Assembly (NCBI GenBank): GCA_003024985.2
Contig: PXIH01S0000740.1
DNA length: 10,503 bases
Reading direction: 5' to 3' (one strand)
Source: Euperipatoides rowelli
Lineage: Eukaryota > Onychophora > Udeonychophora > Euonychophora > Peripatopsidae
Each line of letters starts with the position of its first letter. Within the stretch, counting starts at the first letter, position 1. Made by a program: the position numbers and the translations under genes. Under the pieces are notes generated by a model, which saw nothing but the letters and a program-made list of their open reading frames with translations, was not told where the DNA came from and searched no databases. Of the stretch, positions 7,015 to 10,503 are shown in pieces.

Positions 7015-7231
7015 TATTTTTTTCATCTGTAGTCATAGAATCATAGAAAAACTCTAATGATTGAAAAATTAATCCATATAGATATTTGGTTGCGACTATG
7101 ACTATATATCAGGTATAATTAAATAAATATTAAATCTCATAAGTTCTGAGAATAAATATTATAATAAAAGTTTAAATGGAATTTGTTTAAGGCCTATTGT
7201 ATAAATCTGGCCTTATAGTTTACATAAATAA
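7015..7231. other. A+T-rich spacer between the two large elements
   Basis: No gene or repeat boundary is recognised here. A 9-bp inverted repeat TAGTCATAG/CTATGACTA (near 7030 and 7098) is short enough to be chance. I cannot tell host DNA from the 5' part of the plus-strand element. Confidence 0.45.
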
Positions 7232-7664
7232 ATGTTAAAATTCCAGACTTATGATATACGGTATAATAACAGTAGAAATATTAAATACTGCCAACATTTA
7301 TATACTGTATATCCATTTATATTTATATTTATGGATCATTTAATGATTAATGTAAAATTGGTAGAATATAATGGGGAACAGAGAATTAAAAATAAAAGAA
7401 ACTTTATTCCATTTTTGGATCGGAATAATGTGCCATTAGTTGGGAGTGTAGTTTTTAAGAATTTTATAGAGCCTATGGATGGAGCATGAGCTGATGTAAG
7501 AGAGCAAATACGGATGAAGAGAATAATAAAAAAAAAGAATTAGAGGAATTGTATGAAAAGGTTAAATGGATATTGCAATGTAATTTAAAGCAAGAGGAGA
7601 TAATAATGGCTAAGTATAGGATAGAGTACTTAGAGAAGGTATATAATACTTTTTTTGTTAAATA
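7232..7664 (+). pseudogene. Unrecognised broken ORF upstream of plus-strand RT
   Basis: A frame from ATG 7232 (or 7331, at MDHLMINVKL) reads to a TGA at 7487-7489. The reading continues open beyond it for about 17 codons to an A-run near 7528-7536. A shift into another frame there gives a K/E-rich, helix-prone stretch (ELEELYEKVKWIL, then KYRIEYLEKVYN) to a stop near 7664. The strand is purine-rich throughout, as in its RT neighbour. It could be ORF1 or N-terminal ORF2 of the plus-strand retrotransposon, but no CCHC knuckle, RRM or endonuclease motif is visible. No function is assigned. Confidence 0.35.
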
Positions 7665-7739
7665 AATTAAATAATAATGAGTATGTCACAACATATACTT
7701 TGAAGTGGATGGTGATTAACTGGTTAAAAAAGAGAAGAG

Positions 7740-8051
7740 AGTTTAGTAAACATTGAGGTAATTGAAATGGATGGAAGAATAATTGTTAAAAGTAACTATG
7801 AAATTGTAATAAAGTCACAGAGAGTGTATTCTGATGAAATACAAGGAAGGTTTGAAAGGAAAAGTGACATAAGAAAATTTAGGGAATGGAAAGAAAAGAG
7901 AGTAAATATAGATTTTTTTGTGACAGAAAATTAGGAAAGGGAAGATATCTATATATTAATACGTGAAGGGAAAACTTTGGATCCCTTTTTAGGTATATTG
8001 CGTGCACGGAGGAGTGTGAGATTTGGCAGAGTTATAGTTTATATGGAGTGA
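7740..8051 (+). pseudogene. Unrecognised broken ORF, same frame as plus-strand RT
   Basis: This frame is open from about 7728, with an ATG at 7767 (MDGRIIVKSNYEIVIKSQ). It is interrupted by TAG at 7932-7934 and ends at TGA 8049-8051. The product is rich in K, R and E, with a basic segment (GILRARRSVRFGRV) near its end. It is in the same frame as the RT that begins downstream at 8163, separated by stops and a minisatellite. I do not recognise a domain. It may be a remnant of ORF1 or of the N-terminal part of ORF2 in an internally deleted copy. The evidence that it was coding is the long open stretch with only one internal stop, which is moderate in A+T-rich DNA. Confidence 0.35.
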
Positions 8052-8090
8052 GAGTGCAATGGGCTAAAATCTAGATATAAAATTAAAACA

Positions 8091-8198
8091 TTCATTGTTT
8101 AGCGTTGTGGCTGCTTTTTACAAAGAAGTGGTGGCTTTTTACAAAGGGTTTTCAGTGTTTAGCGTTGTGGCGGCTTTTTACAAAGGAGTGGCGGCTTT
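8091..8198. repeat. 60-bp-period minisatellite
   Basis: 8091-8138 and 8151-8198 match at 44 of 48 positions, exactly 60 bp apart. Within each, a shorter unit of about 20-30 bp (GTGGCGGCTTTTTACAAAGGA and variants) recurs, giving four sub-units in all. The period is a multiple of three, but the frame shared with the RT carries a TAG in each copy (8100 and 8160), so the array is unlikely to be translated. Confidence 0.85.
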
Positions 8199-8205
8199 AA
8201 TTTTA

Positions 8206-8224
8206 TTGGTCGAATTTCGACCAA
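8206..8224. repeat. Short near-perfect palindrome TTGGTCGAA-T-TTCGACCAA
   Basis: Two 9-bp arms around a single central base, lying between the minisatellite and the start of recognisable RT coding. It is relatively G+C-rich for this window. It may be chance or a junction remnant. Confidence 0.7.
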
Positions 8225-9478
8225 CACTGGATTACTAGCTGTAATTAATGACTCTAATTTTACCATGCAAAAGCTTCAAATGGCAATTAAAACTTTAAAT
8301 GGTAAGTCATCGCCAGGTCCAGATAACATCACAGAAGGTTTTTATATTTTTACATCAGAAAAAGTAAAAGAACTAATATTAAGTTATTTCAACTTGTTGA
8401 TTGATGGAAAATTTGATGATGAGGGATTAAAAAATGATAATCAAGTATATATTAGGATGATACACAAGAGCAGCAAAGAAGTAAAGTATATAACAAGAAA
8501 GGGCACTTATAGACCTATCGCTTTGATAAATAATGATCTAAAATTATTGCAGAAGATGTTACTTGAGAGGTTGACAGAGGGTGTAAATAGAGTTTTGACT
8601 AGGTCAATTTATTGGATAAGGAATAGGAGTATACAAGAAGCAATTTTAAAATATCGTTGGGCTTTTTTTTATGAATGACAAGAAAGATAGAAAGAAAAAA
8701 CAATGTTACGAATAGATATGCAGGGAGCATTTAACAATGTTAATTTAGAGTACATACAATATGTAATTTACAAATATTTGGGGCAAAATAGACTCACAAG
8801 GCTTGTCATGAAAATATTCAAAAAGAAGGTTATAGCTTTTTTAAATAATAGAATACATGTGGATTTTGAAGTTTTTCAGCAGTTGCTATTGCAGGGATCG
8901 GCAATGTTGTCATTGTTGTACTCCTTATATATGGTGGTTTTGGTAAAAATGATAGAAGCTATTGAGGGAATAAGATTATTGGGAAAAATGGATGTGATTA
9001 AAGTTGTGACATGTATAGATGATGTCTCTGTTTTTGTGGGATCATATGTGGAGGTTGGGAAGGGATTACAAAAGGTTCACTGTAATAACTAGATCAATCG
9101 TGAATTTGTCAAAATCATACCTATATGACATTAAGGGGAAAAAACTATTGAATTATGGGAATTTACAGGGTAAGCATGGAAAAATATTGGCGAATTTTTT
9201 TCCTCATTGATAGCTATAAAATTATTCAGAAAAGATTAATGGAAAATAACTTGATTGAATATAAACAGATTTTGGATAAACTTGGAAAGGCAGTTGCTGA
9301 ATGGATGGAAAGAGTAAAATTAATTAACACTATAGTCATACCAAAGATGGTTTTTTTTATTTGCCATTCTGTGCATTGACTGGAAAATTTATTGGAAAAG
9401 TCAGTAAAATGATGAGATTGCATATATGGTAAGTTTAAAATTTTGGGGATAAAGAAGACATGCTATCCTGTAAACAAA

Positions 9479-9491
9479 GGGGGGGGGGGGG
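9479..9491 (+). repeat. Homopolymer run of 13 G
   Basis: This occurs at the position of the conserved Gly-Gly-Leu-Gly block in the RT connection region. It is the longest G run in a strongly A+T-rich window. It may be slippage expansion of GGAGGG-type codons or a sequencing artefact. Confidence 0.85.
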
Positions 9492-9610
9492 ATTAGTAAA
9501 TGTGAAGTTGCTGAATGAAGTAATATTGTTAGGATGTATATAGCAGAGTGAAAAAATGAAGGTTCTATTTAAAGTCAAATCAGTTATGGAAGATTCATTG
9601 ATGAAAAAGG

Positions 9611-9640
9611 TATTCTGTACATATGAATATGTACAGAATA
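9611..9640. repeat. Perfect 14-bp inverted repeat within RT coding
   Basis: Arms 9611-9624 and 9627-9640 are exact reverse complements around a 2-nt centre (GA). It lies within the open frame encoding FCTYEYVQNK. Confidence 0.9.
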
Positions 9641-10196
9641 AAATAGGGGAAGATAAAGCATTAAATTTGAAATTATGAAGAAATATTAGTTTAAATGCTA
9701 ATGAAAGTTTTGTTTTGTATAAAAGAAGGGATGTCAATTTAAAAATTGTTAAAACAATGAGGATGAAAGGCAACTTGGTGAATTTTACAATCAAATTCAT
9801 ATTAGACAAAAACTGTGTAATATAAACCTATTAAGGGAGAATGAAATTTTTTTTTGTGAAGGAGACAATGAAACTGTGGAGCACTTATTTAAGAAATGTT
9901 CAGTGGTGAAAAAAGAATTGGAGTGGATAATGGACAGCATGAAAATTAATTTTGGAAAGGATAGGAGTTTGAACTTAAGGCAGTTTTTTAAAGGTCTGCC
10001 ATTTAATGAGAAGAAGTGTTTCATTGTAGTACTGTATGAAATATGGGTTACCAGGTGCAGTGTGATTTTTGGAGGCCAGAGCAAAAGGATGTTGATCAAA
10101 GTAGTGGTGGAGAAGATGCATGAAACGTATAAGACTGATTTATTTGCATTGGAGGAAGATACAGTATGTGTCATTTGCTGTGGAAGAAGGAAATAA

Positions 10197-10503
10197 TGGG
10201 ACATTAATTAAATATGGATTTTTAATTCTTGTAAGTAAGTAACAATTCCCTGAAATATGTTATTTTTTTTTTTTGGTCTTTATTGATGAAGGGGTATTTT
10301 TTTGTGTGAACAAATTAAAATAATTTTTTGTTTTGATTAATATGTAATAGTATTTGGCGAAATGTAATAGCCTAATTGCTATATGATTCCTAGGATTTTT
10401 TTTTTCTTGTTTTGATTACAAGGAGGAGTGTAATTCAGATAATAAATTTATGGGGCGATTTTACTTTTGTGTTCCNCTGAGATTCAAAATGGCCACCAAC
10501 ACC
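10197..10503 (+). other. 3' UTR of the L1/Tx1-like element and window end
   Basis: Non-coding, with T-runs near 10263-10274 and 10398-10407. AATAAA at 10441-10446 is the best polyadenylation signal candidate. An ambiguous base is present at 10476. The last bases contain ATGGCCACC preceded by AAA (from 10489). This could be the start of a coding frame or a transposon terminus, but too little is present to say. Confidence 0.5.

Larger units (their letters stand above)
8163..10196 (+). pseudogene. Reverse transcriptase ORF2, L1/Tx1-like (multiply broken)
   Basis: This would copy the element RNA by target-primed reverse transcription. The first frame opens at 8163 and has LNGKSSPGPDNIT (SPGPD 8310-8324), YRPIALIN (8508-8531), two stops at 8679-8692, the first catalytic Asp in IDMQGAF (8715-8732), and CIDD (9012-9023) where YxDD is expected. 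A frameshift near 9070-9090 leads to a SIVNLSKSYL block. A second near 9155-9200 leads to the AEWMERVKLINTIVIPK connection motif. The GG(L)G block follows, replaced by 13 G (9479-9491), then GLVNVKLLNEVILLG and a long frame with two stops. After another shift the final frame 9753-10196 has C(9855)...ENETVEHLF-type text...H(9882)...C(9897), a zf-RVT-like signature, then IW.TR. The stop is TAA 10194-10196. Identification as RT is secure; the clade is probable. Confidence 0.82.
8163..10446 (+). mobile_element. L1/Tx1-like non-LTR retrotransposon, degraded, 5' part unclear
   Basis: This plus-strand element contains RT fingers and palm, a connection region, a C-terminal zf-RVT-like region and a 3' UTR of about 250 bp with an AATAAA at 10441-10446. 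The left limit is set where the RT frame opens. Upstream frames at 7232-8051 may belong to it. No endonuclease (no ITE, GDFN or SDH motif) is visible, so the copy is either internally deleted or 5'-truncated. It is unrelated in subtype to the minus-strand CR1-like element. Confidence 0.75.

Noticed and set aside
7028-7106. Inverted repeat TAGTCATAG/CTATGACTA as transposon ends
   Set aside because: Arms are only 9 bp, without flanking duplications, within the range of chance.
9435-10204. Two long minus-strand open frames
   Set aside because: They lie opposite the plus-strand RT C-terminal coding, have no recognised motif, and their Ser/Phe/Leu-rich text is the complement of a K/E-rich strand.
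1-10503. LTR retrotransposon or endogenous retrovirus
   Set aside because: No long terminal repeats, primer-binding site, protease or integrase motifs. Both RTs carry non-LTR signatures.
10489-10503. Start of a host gene (AAAATGGCCACC)
   Set aside because: Only five codons are available, next to an ambiguous base. The same kind of sequence also occurs at transposon termini.

Overview
This is an A+T-rich eukaryotic intergenic window, most likely from an invertebrate animal. I see no host gene, tRNA, rRNA or bacterial feature. Almost everything recognisable is transposable-element DNA in different stages of decay, including elements nested inside one another. The host is inferred only from base composition, from the retrotransposon types, and from a 2A peptide, which is known in several invertebrate non-LTR retrotransposons. 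I cannot name the species.

Layout. About 1-664 (minus) holds the 3' end of a 5'-truncated non-LTR retrotransposon, with the reverse transcriptase (RT) C-terminal region. Next, 670-824 is a compact cluster of palindromes built on the octamer CTCTAGAG. The centrepiece is about 1143-7014 (minus): a nearly full-length CR1/Jockey-like non-LTR retrotransposon. In its sense direction it has a 5' UTR made of roughly 194-bp tandem monomers, a small hydrophobic upstream ORF, ORF1 (hydrophobic leader, 2A ribosome-skipping motif, coiled coil, RRM-like domain), ORF2 (linker, APE-type endonuclease, RT, C-terminal region), a 3' UTR and a terminal AATA-repeat tail. It is inactive because ORF1 and ORF2 carry frameshifts and stops.

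Two younger elements sit inside its ORF2. A 433-bp non-autonomous hAT element (4818-5250) has a perfect 8-bp target-site duplication (TSD). A roughly 458-bp 5'-truncated non-LTR retrotransposon (3649-4106) has an imperfect 10-bp TSD and lies directly beside the endonuclease SDH motif.

The right third (about 7230-10450, plus strand) holds a second type of non-LTR retrotransposon, resembling L1/Tx1 elements. It has RT fingers and palm, a degraded xxDD motif (CIDD), a connection region interrupted by a run of 13 G, and a C-terminal zf-RVT-like C/H/C segment. Unrecognised open frames (7232-7664, 7740-8051) and a 60-bp-period minisatellite (8091-8198) lie upstream of it. No endonuclease domain is visible there.

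Functionally, an intact CR1-like copy would make ORF1 RNA-binding protein in two forms through the 2A peptide, and ORF2 for target-primed reverse transcription. The other three insertions rely, or relied, on enzymes from autonomous relatives. The most notable feature is the N-terminal leader plus 2A arrangement in ORF1, with a second hydrophobic ORF upstream in the same frame.
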